The position numbers and the translations under genes are program-made. From Alphaproteobacteria bacterium (lineage in GTDB: Bacteria; Pseudomonadota; Alphaproteobacteria; Bin65): a stretch of 64,000 bases of DNA. Where the stretch lies: positions 38,026-102,025 of the forward strand of contig JAJFFJ010000132.1 in NCBI GenBank assembly GCA_021776685.1, in the 5' to 3' direction. The notes under the pieces are model-generated. The model was not told where the DNA came from and ran no database searches. It saw only the letters and a program-made list of their open reading frames with translations. Numbering within the stretch: the first letter of the stretch is position 1; every line of letters starts with the position of its first letter. This document shows positions 33,461 to 41,833 of this stretch, piece by piece.

Positions 33461-34690
33461 TTAGCGTTTCCGCCAGGGGCGCATTGGCCAGATTGGCTTA
33501 CCGACTGCCGCAAATTCCGGCAGCACCACGATCTGCTTACCATCCCGGTTCTGCACCGCGCCGCTGGGCACATAGGGCACCTGCCCCTTGGCGTTGAACT
33601 GGATGCCCTTCCCGATCGTCGTATTGTTTGTGATCTTGGTCTTCTGCAGGGCCGCCTGAAGATCCGTGTTCTTGGTCGATCCCGCGCGCTTGAAAGCGTC
33701 GGCAACAATCAGAATGGCATCGAAGGTATAGCCCTGGTTGGCGGTAATGCCGCGTCCCGGAAAGCGCTTCTGATAGGCATCGCGCATTTTCTGCGCCATC
33801 GGCTTCTTGTAGTCGACCCACGGCACCAGGCTGATAACGTCGTTGCCGTATTTGCCGGTCGCCTTCATGTAGGCGTCCTCGTACCAGCCAGGGCCAGTTG
33901 ACATGACGCCCATGAGATCGACGCGCTGACGCACCAGTTCCTTGGTGATGCTGATCGCATCATTCAGACGGCTGACCGCCCACAGCGCATCAGGCTTGGC
34001 GCCCTTGGCCTTGCGCACTTCGGCAGAGAAGTCGCGGCCATAAGGATCGTAAGCGATTTTCTCGACGATCTTGTATGGCATCTTGAAACGCGGCGTCAGC
34101 TTGAACAGCGCGCCCGCCAGACTTGTGCCGAAGGTGTCATTCACGTGCAGCAACGCCACCCGCTTCGGCGTCGCGCCGGACATGCCGAACAACTTCTTCT
34201 GGTTGACGAAGGCGTCACGCACGATCATCGGACCGGTTGGGAAGTTGCGGAAAACCCATTTATAGCCAAGTTCGGTCAGCTTGGTGACGGCGGCGATGTT
34301 CACCACGAGCGGGACATTCTTCTGCTCGCACACCTGTGCTGCAGCCATGGTCTGCCCAGAGTCGAAGCACCCCACGATCACATTGGCGCCACCATCAATC
34401 AGCTTTTCAGCCTGGGCACGCGCCACGTCGACCTTTGTTTCGGTGTCGCCCAGCACGAACTCCATGTCGGGATAGCCCTCGGCCTTGAGAACCTCCGCCG
34501 CAATGTCCGCACCGCGCTGGCAATCAATGCCAATCTGCGCCTGCGGGCCGGACCGCGGCAGCAGGACGCCCACCTTGATCTTGCTGGCCGCAAAGCCATG
34601 CTTGAGCGGTACTGCCGATGCAACGGCGCCCGCGCCCGCGCCGGCGAGAACCGTGCGGCGACTGATTGTCGGTTTTGTTTTTTCTGACAT
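33461..34690 (-). CDS. Branched-chain amino-acid-type ABC transporter substrate-binding protein (LivK-like)
   Basis: The ATG at 34690, with GGGAGGAATTC upstream, opens a Tat signal (ISRRTVLAGAGAGAVASA). An extra 19 residues upstream are also open but look non-coding. The 409-residue product is a Peripla_BP_6 type protein: IKVGVLLPRSGPQAQIG at the start, then VDVARAQAEKLIDGGANVIVG. It would capture the ligand for the downstream LivHMGF-like proteins. The ligand is probably not settled by sequence; the neighbouring enzyme genes suggest a catabolic substrate. Confidence 0.87.
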   Translation of the reverse strand: MSEKTKPTISRRTVLAGAGAGAVASAVPLKHGFAASKIKVGVLLPRSGPQAQIGIDCQRGADIAAEVLKAEGYPDMEFVLGDTETKVDVARAQAEKLIDGGANVIVGCFDSGQTMAAAQVCEQKNVPLVVNIAAVTKLTELGYKWVFRNFPTGPMIVRDAFVNQKKLFGMSGATPKRVALLHVNDTFGTSLAGALFKLTPRFKMPYKIVEKIAYDPYGRDFSAEVRKAKGAKPDALWAVSRLNDAISITKELVRQRVDLMGVMSTGPGWYEDAYMKATGKYGNDVISLVPWVDYKKPMAQKMRDAYQKRFPGRGITANQGYTFDAILIVADAFKRAGSTKNTDLQAALQKTKITNNTTIGKGIQFNAKGQVPYVPSGAVQNRDGKQIVVLPEFAAVGKPIWPMRPWRKR

Positions 34691-34777
34691 GAATTCCTCC
34701 CTGGATCGGGGGGTCATACCCCTCATTAGCATCATAAGGGGCCGCAACCCGCCCGTCTATTGACTCACCTCAATGCC

Positions 34778-35578
34778 TCAAACGAATGTCAGACCAACCT
34801 GGCCGCCCACCGCACGACGGATGGAGCTGTAAAGACTGCCCAATAGCTCGGTGCCAGACACACCCGACATTTTCTGCTCTTTTCGGATGTGGAGGACGGC
34901 ACCTTCCTTACCGGCGGCCTGGACATCGGCAATGCCGATCTCCAGCGCCGGGTCGGAAATCAGGACCCCCCGACAGGCGTCCAGCCCTACCGTTGCAAGG
35001 CCGCAGGTCACCATGGTGTTGACGTTGCGCGGAAACAGCCTGCCGATCTCACGTGTCGTTCCTTCAAAAACGACCGTACGCTCTGTCAGGTTAGGCTGAA
35101 GGCCGCTTTCCAAAAAATCGATGGAGTCAGGATGTTTCTCGAAGGTGATGGTCACCTCTTTCCAAACATCCTGCCCTTCGACCAGGTTGTCGACGCCAAC
35201 CAGCGCGCCATGGGGAATAAGAAGGCGTGTTCCCGCGGCGGCGCATGCTGCAGTCAGCGATGCTTCCAGATCGGCATCCGCAAGCGCCGAGACGGACGCA
35301 GGCATGTAATCGGCTGCTTCCAGGAACTGGGCGCCATGGGCGCGGGTGACGTCGGGATGGGCGACTTCAACGATCAGATCGGCGTTGCGCTCGCCAGCGC
35401 GGGACAGATCGTCCAGAACGAGGCTTTCGGGCAGGCCTGCAAGCCGATCCGGCGTGCGGTTCCAGACAAAGGCCGGAGCCAGGCCCGCGTCAGGCTCCGC
35501 CAACATACGATCGTAGAGATAGCGCCCGATGAAACCGAAGCCGGCGATACCGACGCGATGGGTTCTTGGAACTGACAT
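34778..35578 (-). CDS. Aspartate-dehydrogenase-like oxidoreductase, divergent
   Basis: The ATG at 35578 overlaps the NIPSNAP stop, giving 266 residues. The Rossmann motif GIAGFGFIGRY and the family block LFPRNVNTMVTCGLA place it in the NadX fold. It differs from the copy at 13.8 kb: the RKPP motif is EKHP, the NVHEI-type histidine region is GIADVQ (Ala217), and NPKTS is SGVSGT. The canonical catalytic histidine is therefore absent. It probably reduces or oxidises another substrate. It lies directly upstream of the transporter operon. Confidence 0.78.
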   Translation of the reverse strand: MSVPRTHRVGIAGFGFIGRYLYDRMLAEPDAGLAPAFVWNRTPDRLAGLPESLVLDDLSRAGERNADLIVEVAHPDVTRAHGAQFLEAADYMPASVSALADADLEASLTAACAAAGTRLLIPHGALVGVDNLVEGQDVWKEVTITFEKHPDSIDFLESGLQPNLTERTVVFEGTTREIGRLFPRNVNTMVTCGLATVGLDACRGVLISDPALEIGIADVQAAGKEGAVLHIRKEQKMSGVSGTELLGSLYSSIRRAVGGQVGLTFV

Positions 35579-35904
35579 CACACTCCCTTCCATTGCTGGG
35601 CCTGCCACGCTGTCGGCAGCAGCAGGCGGCTTTCCTCGTTCTGCACCAATGGCCCGGCCGCCTGAAGGAAGGCCATCCATCCCGGTTCCGCCATCAGCCT
35701 GGCCCTGCGCGTATCGCGGTCCGAATGACTGTCATACCGCCACTGCAGAATCACCTGACTCATGGGGCCAAATTCGGTTTGATACATGCCTACAGGCGCG
35801 CCACAGATGGGGATCTGCAGCGGCAACCCGTCCTGTTCATAGAGCCGGACGAATTCCGGCGCCTTGCCCACATAGATGGTGTAGATGCGCATTTCGACGA
35901 TCAT
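35578..35904 (-). CDS. NIPSNAP-family protein
   Basis: The start at 35904 gives 108 residues beginning MIVEMRIYTIYVGKAPEF, the typical NIPSNAP opening (EMRTYT). The later WRYDSHSDRDTRRA segment matches the dimeric alpha+beta barrel repeat. Bacterial members are found in catabolic operons, with unclear function. It is the first gene of an operon leading into the aspartate-dehydrogenase-like and Liv-type genes. Confidence 0.82.
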   Translation of the reverse strand: MIVEMRIYTIYVGKAPEFVRLYEQDGLPLQIPICGAPVGMYQTEFGPMSQVILQWRYDSHSDRDTRRARLMAEPGWMAFLQAAGPLVQNEESRLLLPTAWQAQQWKGV

Positions 35905-35918
35905 GCCGCCGTTCCCCC

Positions 35919-35958
35919 TGACACTGGCCCCTATGACACTGGCCCCCTGACACTGACC
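35919..35958. repeat. Short direct repeat in the NIPSNAP operon leader
   Basis: TGACACTGGCCCC occurs twice (35919 and 35934) and a partial third copy follows at 35948. The period is about 15 bp. It lies 15-55 bp upstream of the operon start and could be a binding site or simple duplication. Confidence 0.6.
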
Positions 35959-36036
35959 GGCAACCGGCTGTAGGATCAGCCTTGCAAGCTTGCGGGCCAA
36001 GCGCAAGTGCAGACAAGACCAAGGGAGAATCCGGCA

Positions 36037-36645
36037 ATGGCGCAAGTCCTGATTGTGTTCCACAGCGCCAGCGGCGTCACCTGGCGCATGGCGGAAGCGG
36101 TGGCCGAAGGCGTGGACGACGTTAGCGGATGCACTGCAATCCTGCAGCAGGTGGCGGAGATACCGGCTGGGCCCGCAATCTATGGCGCGGATATGACAGA
36201 GAAACGCGCGCCCTTCGCCCATGTGCCGGAAGCCGACCCGGCCACCCTCGACCAATATGACGGCTTTGCCTTTGGCACGCCGGTGCATTTCGGTTCCATG
36301 AGCGCCGCCATGCACACCTTTCTTGACCAGACCGGTCAGGCCTGGATGACCGGCGGCCTCATTGGCCGACCGGCGACGGTCTTTACAGGCGCGGGATCCG
36401 GCGCCGGTCGCGAAACAGCGCTTCTTTCAATGTGGTCGATCCTTGGGATGCACGGCATGGTGATTGTGCCACCGGGTCTCCGAGCGCGAGAAGTGCTGGA
36501 TCAGAGTTCCGCAAACGGTGGCAGCCCGCTGGGCGCCGGCACCATCACCGCCGGCGAGGGTGACCGCCCTTCGGGTGCAGAGCTGGCGGTCGCACGGATG
36601 CAGGGCCAGGCATTGGGTGAGGTGGCGATCAAACTGGCGCAATGA
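36037..36645 (+). CDS. Flavodoxin-like NAD(P)H:quinone oxidoreductase (WrbA-like)
   Basis: The ATG at 36037 follows AAGGGAGAA and gives 202 residues. The FMN loop is VLIVFHSASGVTWRMAEAVAEG, followed by YDGFAFGTPVHFGSMSAAM and a GAGSGAG stretch. These fit WrbA-type flavoproteins that reduce quinones by two electrons, so protecting against ring-cleavage or quinone by-products. It is divergent from the NIPSNAP operon. Confidence 0.85.
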   Translation: MAQVLIVFHSASGVTWRMAEAVAEGVDDVSGCTAILQQVAEIPAGPAIYGADMTEKRAPFAHVPEADPATLDQYDGFAFGTPVHFGSMSAAMHTFLDQTGQAWMTGGLIGRPATVFTGAGSGAGRETALLSMWSILGMHGMVIVPPGLRAREVLDQSSANGGSPLGAGTITAGEGDRPSGAELAVARMQGQALGEVAIKLAQ

Positions 36646-36783
36646 TGTTCGACCGCCAGCGGATTGCATGCGCCCGATGCAACCCAGCCAACAGACAACA
36701 CCCTTTGCCAGCAGGATCGTTGACCGCCGCATTGACGGCTCGCTAGGGTCCGGCGTCCGTCCCGCTTCATAAGGAGTCGCCGC

Positions 36784-38034
36784 GTGTTTGAAAGGCCAGG
36801 CGCTGACCGTCCGTCGATAGCCGAATCCCTCAGGCACATGCGGTTCTATCACTTCGCCAATGGTCTGGCGGCGGCGCTGATGGCGGGCACGGGACCCGTG
36901 GCGCTTGTGCTGGGCATCGGCCTGGAAGGCGGCCTGACCGCACGCGAACTGTCGTCGTATATCTTCATCGGCTTCTTCGCCGGCGGCCTGATAACCATCG
37001 TCTTGAGTGTTTTCTACCGGCTACCCTTGATCCACGCCTGGACGATTCCCGGCAGCGCCATTGCCGGCCTCGCGTTGCTGAAGGGCACGCCCTATTCAGA
37101 TATCGTCGGCGCCTATCTGGTGGTCGGAGCGATCATGCTGGTACTGGGATTGACCGGCGGCTTCGGCTGGCTGATGCGGCGCACGCCTGTGCCGCTGGTC
37201 ATGGCCATGATCGCTGGCGTGTTTTTGAAATTCGGCATCTGGATCGTCCTCGCCTTTGAGACCTCGACCTGGATTGCGCTGGCGGCAACGGTCGCTTTCA
37301 TCGGCACGACGCTTCGCCCAGGGCTGGCACGCAATTTTCCGCCGATCCTGGCAGCGCTGATTGCGGCCACGATCGTGGCATTCGCGACGGATCAATTTCA
37401 CTTAAAGCAGCCGATCGCAACGATCATCGCAGACCCGGTTTTCTTTTCGCCGACCTTCTCCGTTGCGGCCCTGCTTGATCTGGTATTGCCCCTGCTGATC
37501 TCTGTCCTCGCGCTGCAAAACGCTCAGGGCATCGTCCTGCTGCGGGCGGGCGGGCACAATCCGCCGCCCAATACCGTTACTTTCGCCTGTGGCGCCGGCT
37601 CTTTCGTTTTCGGGCTGTTCGGCTGCGCCAACACCTGCCTCACCGGGCCAGCAAGTGCTTTGGTCATGTCTAACGGTGAGCCCCGGCACCAATGGATGGG
37701 CGCTTGCTGGTGGGGCCTGCTGATCATCACTTACGCCCTGTTCGCGCCAGTGATCACCGGTCTCGCGCTGGCGGTCCCTAAAACCATGCTGTTTGTAATT
37801 GGCGGCCTGGCCATGATGCGCGTCCTCCAGCAATCCTTCAGCCAGGGATTCGGCGGCCGCTTTACCATGGGCGCCACTGTCACATTCGTCGTGACCGTTA
37901 CTGACCTGATTCCGGGCTATGACGCCAATCTGCTGGGCATCGGCGCACCCTTCTGGGGTCTGGTGTTCGGGATGGCGGTTTCATTGTTGCTGGAGCGGCA
38001 GGATTTCATTGTTGAGGAAGAGGAAACGGCATGA
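36784..38034 (+). CDS. BenE-family benzoate/proton symporter-like transporter
   Basis: GTG start with AAGGAG nine bases upstream. The 416-residue protein has about twelve helices and BenE-like segments: HFANGLAAALMAGTGPVALVL, WTIPGSAIAGLALL and NTCLTGPASAL. BenE proteins import benzoate or related aromatic acids with protons. Its stop overlaps the next gene's start, so uptake and hydrolysis may be coupled. Substrate specificity is inferred from family only. Confidence 0.85.
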   Translation: MFERPGADRPSIAESLRHMRFYHFANGLAAALMAGTGPVALVLGIGLEGGLTARELSSYIFIGFFAGGLITIVLSVFYRLPLIHAWTIPGSAIAGLALLKGTPYSDIVGAYLVVGAIMLVLGLTGGFGWLMRRTPVPLVMAMIAGVFLKFGIWIVLAFETSTWIALAATVAFIGTTLRPGLARNFPPILAALIAATIVAFATDQFHLKQPIATIIADPVFFSPTFSVAALLDLVLPLLISVLALQNAQGIVLLRAGGHNPPPNTVTFACGAGSFVFGLFGCANTCLTGPASALVMSNGEPRHQWMGACWWGLLIITYALFAPVITGLALAVPKTMLFVIGGLAMMRVLQQSFSQGFGGRFTMGATVTFVVTVTDLIPGYDANLLGIGAPFWGLVFGMAVSLLLERQDFIVEEEETA

Positions 38035-38969
38035 CCCAAAAGCCACGCCGCAGGCCGGCGCCAAAAACGTCCAAAGCACCCAAGACCAAGCGGAAGCTCG
38101 TCTACCTGCACTACACCCAGGAAGAGCTGGACGCCCAATATAACCAACGGGTGCTCAATACGGATCTTGCGCCCTATCAGGCGCACTGGGTGTCGGAGAC
38201 GGAGCGCGCCCGACGCACCCTGCCCTGCCATCTGGATGTACCTTACGGAAGCAAGCCAATTGAGAAGCTGGATATTTACCTGCCAGCAAAAAAGCTGCGC
38301 AAGCCGGCGCCTGTGCTGTTTTTTATTCGCGGCGGTGCCTGGCGATTGATGTCAAAGAACGTTGCCGCCTCGGCCGCGCCCACTTATGCCGCCGAGGGCG
38401 CCATTTTTATCACCCCGGATTTTGGCCTCGCGCCGGATACGCCATTGGCCGAAATGGTGCGCCAGGTACGCCGGGCACTGGCGTGGACCTGGAAGAATAT
38501 TGCCGAGTTTGGGGGCGATCCGAACCGCCTGATCGTCGCCGGCCATTCCTCCGGCGCACATCTTTCCAGCATGTTGCTGGCAGATGGATGGCGCAAGCAG
38601 GCCGGGTTGCCTGAGGATGCGATCAAAGGTGGCGTTCTGTTCAGTGGCGCTTACGACCTGGCGCCGGTCCGCCTCTCCGCACGTAACGACTACCTATTCC
38701 TGAAACCTGCTGCTGCTCGCCGACTTAGCCCCCACGGCGCAATCCCCCGGCGGGGGCCACCGGTCTTCGTCGGCATTGCCGGCGGTGACTTGCACGAATT
38801 CCAGCGTCAGGGCCGGGCCCTTGCTGAGGCCTGGCGGAAAGCGCGTAATCCCGTTGAATTTGCCGAGATTGAGGGCGCGAATCACTTCGATATGGCGGAC
38901 TTGTTCGCAGACCCGGCATCCATTCTCGGCCGAACCACACGGCAAATGCTGAAAAAGTCCGCCCCATAG
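38031..38969 (+). CDS. Alpha/beta hydrolase (esterase, BD-FAE/HSL-like)
   Basis: The 312-residue protein has a Lys/Pro-rich start, an oxyanion motif FFIRGGAWRLM, nucleophile Ser in AGHSSGAHLSSML and His in GANHFDM. It looks like a carboxylesterase or kynurenine-formamidase-type hydrolase. Overlap with the BenE-like gene (ATGA) suggests it acts on the imported compound or on an ester made from it. Confidence 0.83.
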   Translation: MTQKPRRRPAPKTSKAPKTKRKLVYLHYTQEELDAQYNQRVLNTDLAPYQAHWVSETERARRTLPCHLDVPYGSKPIEKLDIYLPAKKLRKPAPVLFFIRGGAWRLMSKNVAASAAPTYAAEGAIFITPDFGLAPDTPLAEMVRQVRRALAWTWKNIAEFGGDPNRLIVAGHSSGAHLSSMLLADGWRKQAGLPEDAIKGGVLFSGAYDLAPVRLSARNDYLFLKPAAARRLSPHGAIPRRGPPVFVGIAGGDLHEFQRQGRALAEAWRKARNPVEFAEIEGANHFDMADLFADPASILGRTTRQMLKKSAP

Positions 38970-39036
38970 GCCCGGTTTACGGGCGTCTAAGGCGCGTTAA
39001 CCTGTTTGGGCTAGACTGTTTGGCAGATTTGGGGTG

Positions 39037-40482
39037 ATGGGGCAGCAAGAGGGAATCCGGGTGTTTGGCTTTGCCAATTTCTGGCGGCGACAATCCTTGA
39101 CGCCAGCGGTCGACCGCAGCATGCGCGTCGAGCGAATCATGCTGATCAGCCGCGCGACGCCCTATATGGCGGCGACCAATGCCATCAATGCACTCATCAC
39201 CCTGGCTGTCATAGACGGTGGCCAACTCCGGCCAGCAACCCTGGCATGGGCAATGGCGTTTCTGAGTATTGCGGTGATCCAGCTGGCTGGATGGTGGCGC
39301 TACCGGAACCAGGGACGGCCGCGCAATCCTTCAGCCCGCTATGACCGGCAGGCGATCATATGGTGCACCATCGTGGGCGCATTGTGGGGCGCGCTCATTG
39401 CATTCCATTTCCCCAGCGCGACGCCACAGCAGCAACTGGTTCTGGGAATCGTCTGCGCCGGTATGGCCAGCGGCGCGGCGGCAGTCATGACGCCCCTGCC
39501 GGTCGCCGCCATGGCATTCGTTGCAGCATCCATTGGACCGGCCGTGCTGGTCAACCTGACCATGGGCACCCTGGCAAACTATGCGCTCGCAATTTTTGGA
39601 GTCGCCTTTGGCCTGTTTCTGGTGTCATGGGCCCGTGGTGGCTATCTGTCGTTGCTGCATTCAGTTCAACTGCGCCACCGGAATGATGAATTGTTGGCTC
39701 AGGCCAATGACGCCAACCAGGCGAAAACCGCTTTTCTGGCCCAATTCAGTCACGAATTGCGCACCCCCCTGAACGCCATTATCGGCTTTTCGGAGAGCAT
39801 GCGCGAGGAAGTGCACGGTCCCCTCGACCATCCCACTTACAAAAGCTACACCGAGATTATTCACGACAGTGGCCGGCATCTCCTGGATCTGATCAACGAC
39901 ATACTGAACGCCTCAACACTGGAAGCCGATCCGGATCGAAGCCGTGAAGCACTGGTGGACCTGACCACCGTCATTCAAAACGGTGTGCGCATGCTGCATC
40001 ATGCAGCGGCAGAAAAGCCGCTCGCATTGGTCATCGATCCCACCCAGAAAATTTTCCTGCGCGGCGACGAGACCGCCCTCCGCCAGATTGTTCTGAACCT
40101 GTTGTCCAACGCCATCAAGTTCACCCCGTCGGGCGGACAGGTAAAGATTGGCTGCCATTTGGGCATCAGTGGCGAGGCGCTGATCGATGTTGTGGACACC
40201 GGCGTCGGGATCGAGCCGGACAAGATCGATGATGCCCTTACACCCTTCAAAACCGCCGGCGACAATGGCGGCGTAGGTCTTGGCCTGCCGATTGCCCGAA
40301 CCATGGCCCAGCTACACCGCGGCGATCTGGAAGTCACTGCTGGCACCCAGGGCGGCACCCAGGTACGGGTCACCCTGCCCGCCGACCGTGTCGTAACATA
40401 CGAGGGACCCAAGCCACTGGGCGTCAGCCAGCCGGGAGAAAGACCGGTCCCGCCGCTGGATGCAAAACCCGTTCCAGCCTGA
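39037..40482 (+). CDS. Membrane histidine kinase, orphan
   Basis: The start is an ATG preceded by a GTG one codon earlier; either could be used. About 481 residues. Six hydrophobic segments occupy residues 35-205, with no periplasmic sensor loop of size. Then comes a short coiled segment, the HisKA phosphorylation site FSHELRTPLN, and an HATPase domain (NLLSNAIKFTPSGG, VDTGVGIEPD). No response regulator gene is beside it. It might sense membrane state or a transported ligand. Confidence 0.86.
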   Translation: MGQQEGIRVFGFANFWRRQSLTPAVDRSMRVERIMLISRATPYMAATNAINALITLAVIDGGQLRPATLAWAMAFLSIAVIQLAGWWRYRNQGRPRNPSARYDRQAIIWCTIVGALWGALIAFHFPSATPQQQLVLGIVCAGMASGAAAVMTPLPVAAMAFVAASIGPAVLVNLTMGTLANYALAIFGVAFGLFLVSWARGGYLSLLHSVQLRHRNDELLAQANDANQAKTAFLAQFSHELRTPLNAIIGFSESMREEVHGPLDHPTYKSYTEIIHDSGRHLLDLINDILNASTLEADPDRSREALVDLTTVIQNGVRMLHHAAAEKPLALVIDPTQKIFLRGDETALRQIVLNLLSNAIKFTPSGGQVKIGCHLGISGEALIDVVDTGVGIEPDKIDDALTPFKTAGDNGGVGLGLPIARTMAQLHRGDLEVTAGTQGGTQVRVTLPADRVVTYEGPKPLGVSQPGERPVPPLDAKPVPA

Positions 40483-40498
40483 GCAAACCACCCAACCG

Positions 40499-41812
40499 TT
40501 AGGCGGGCGCCACCTCTGCGTCGGGTTCGAAGATTGCATCCCAGATACCGTCCAGCCGGGCCTGAGCATCCACCATCGGGATTGCCGCATACCGGCCATC
40601 TGTACCTGTCACCAGGCCAAATCGCACCAACTTGGCGAGCGCATCGTTGACTTCGAAATCCAAAACACAGTCCCATTGGTCGCGGAACCAGAACTCCACC
40701 TCCCGGTCCAGTTCCGCGGCGGTCATGGGCACGCCGGTGCGCAACAGCATGAAATAGCCGGCCAGCACTTCCTTGGATTCCTCTTCCTCCGCCGTATCGA
40801 TCAACCGATGAAAAACGCCCGCATTGTTGTCGAGATTTTTGAAATAGAGCGTCTCGGACAACGCCTTCATAAAGAGGACCTTGCGGTTGCGGAAATTGCC
40901 GAACTGTTTCCATAAAAACGCAGCAAGCGCGCCCAGCCCCAAAACAAGTGCAATCAGGGTCGTCTGGTCGATCTTCACATCCGCCGCCCGAAAGCCCAGC
41001 CAGAAGGCGAACAGACTGCCGATCAGCACCATGGTGCTGCCTAGCTTCGTGACCAGTACGATCAGGCCGCCCACCACCGCAGGGACGCCGATGATGACCT
41101 TGTCGATGGGCTTCATGCGCACTTCAGCGTTGGGGAAGAGCATTTCGATATCGTCTTTGGGAATGTTCTGGAACAGCTTGATCACAACTGAGCCCGGCTC
41201 AAATGGCAGGCCCCGGCGTCGCCGGCCCTCGAAATGCGCCTCGCCCTTGAACCGAAAGAAGACCACCACACGGTCGTAATTGGTGAATGTGACTTCGCGC
41301 TTGCGTAGACCGAACCATTTGCGCACGGTTTCCGTCCGCACCGTCTCGCCGCGCTTGAAGAACAGCATGTCTTCAAAATCGCGGAAATCTACATGCAGTC
41401 GGACCTGGAACAGGGATTCGCTGGCCATCGCATCGGCCAGCTCTTTTTCCCCCAACTGCTCAAAATTCGCCTGCTCAATGACTCGCCGCAGCCCTTCCAC
41501 GAGCTTTGTCCTGGTTTCCCCGGTTTCCACCTGAGCGCTCAACTCGACGGTACGGGTATCAAGGTCTGGATTGAGCGGGGCATAGGCGTCTTTCAGCTCC
41601 TCCAGTTGCTGGTGGAACTCGTGGTGAATGAGGCCGGTAAGGAGAGCGGCGACGCTGCGAAATCGCCGCCGCTGGCCGTCCGTGAACCAGGCGTCCTGCA
41701 GGCACATTTCGATCAGGTCGGCGCGCCGGAACGGAATAAACCGTTCCAGCGAACCAGGGGCCGGCGCCGTTTCTATCGGCGCCGGTTCTTCTATGAGCTG
41801 GCCGTCGGCCAT
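40499..41812 (-). CDS. DUF3754 (TMEM143-like) membrane protein
   Basis: The 437-residue protein matches the DUF3754 family known also from eukaryotic TMEM143: MLFFKRGE, TFTNYDRVVVFFRFK, LFQNIPKDDIEMLFPN and MKPIDKVIIG. Two transmembrane regions follow at about residues 255-290 and 300-325. A C-terminal winged-helix-like region ends the chain. Function in bacteria is not known. The open frame is clean and codon use looks native. It is convergent with the histidine kinase gene. Confidence 0.82.
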   Translation of the reverse strand: MADGQLIEEPAPIETAPAPGSLERFIPFRRADLIEMCLQDAWFTDGQRRRFRSVAALLTGLIHHEFHQQLEELKDAYAPLNPDLDTRTVELSAQVETGETRTKLVEGLRRVIEQANFEQLGEKELADAMASESLFQVRLHVDFRDFEDMLFFKRGETVRTETVRKWFGLRKREVTFTNYDRVVVFFRFKGEAHFEGRRRRGLPFEPGSVVIKLFQNIPKDDIEMLFPNAEVRMKPIDKVIIGVPAVVGGLIVLVTKLGSTMVLIGSLFAFWLGFRAADVKIDQTTLIALVLGLGALAAFLWKQFGNFRNRKVLFMKALSETLYFKNLDNNAGVFHRLIDTAEEEESKEVLAGYFMLLRTGVPMTAAELDREVEFWFRDQWDCVLDFEVNDALAKLVRFGLVTGTDGRYAAIPMVDAQARLDGIWDAIFEPDAEVAPA

Positions 41813-41833
41813 GGGCAGTTCCTCAACGACTAT

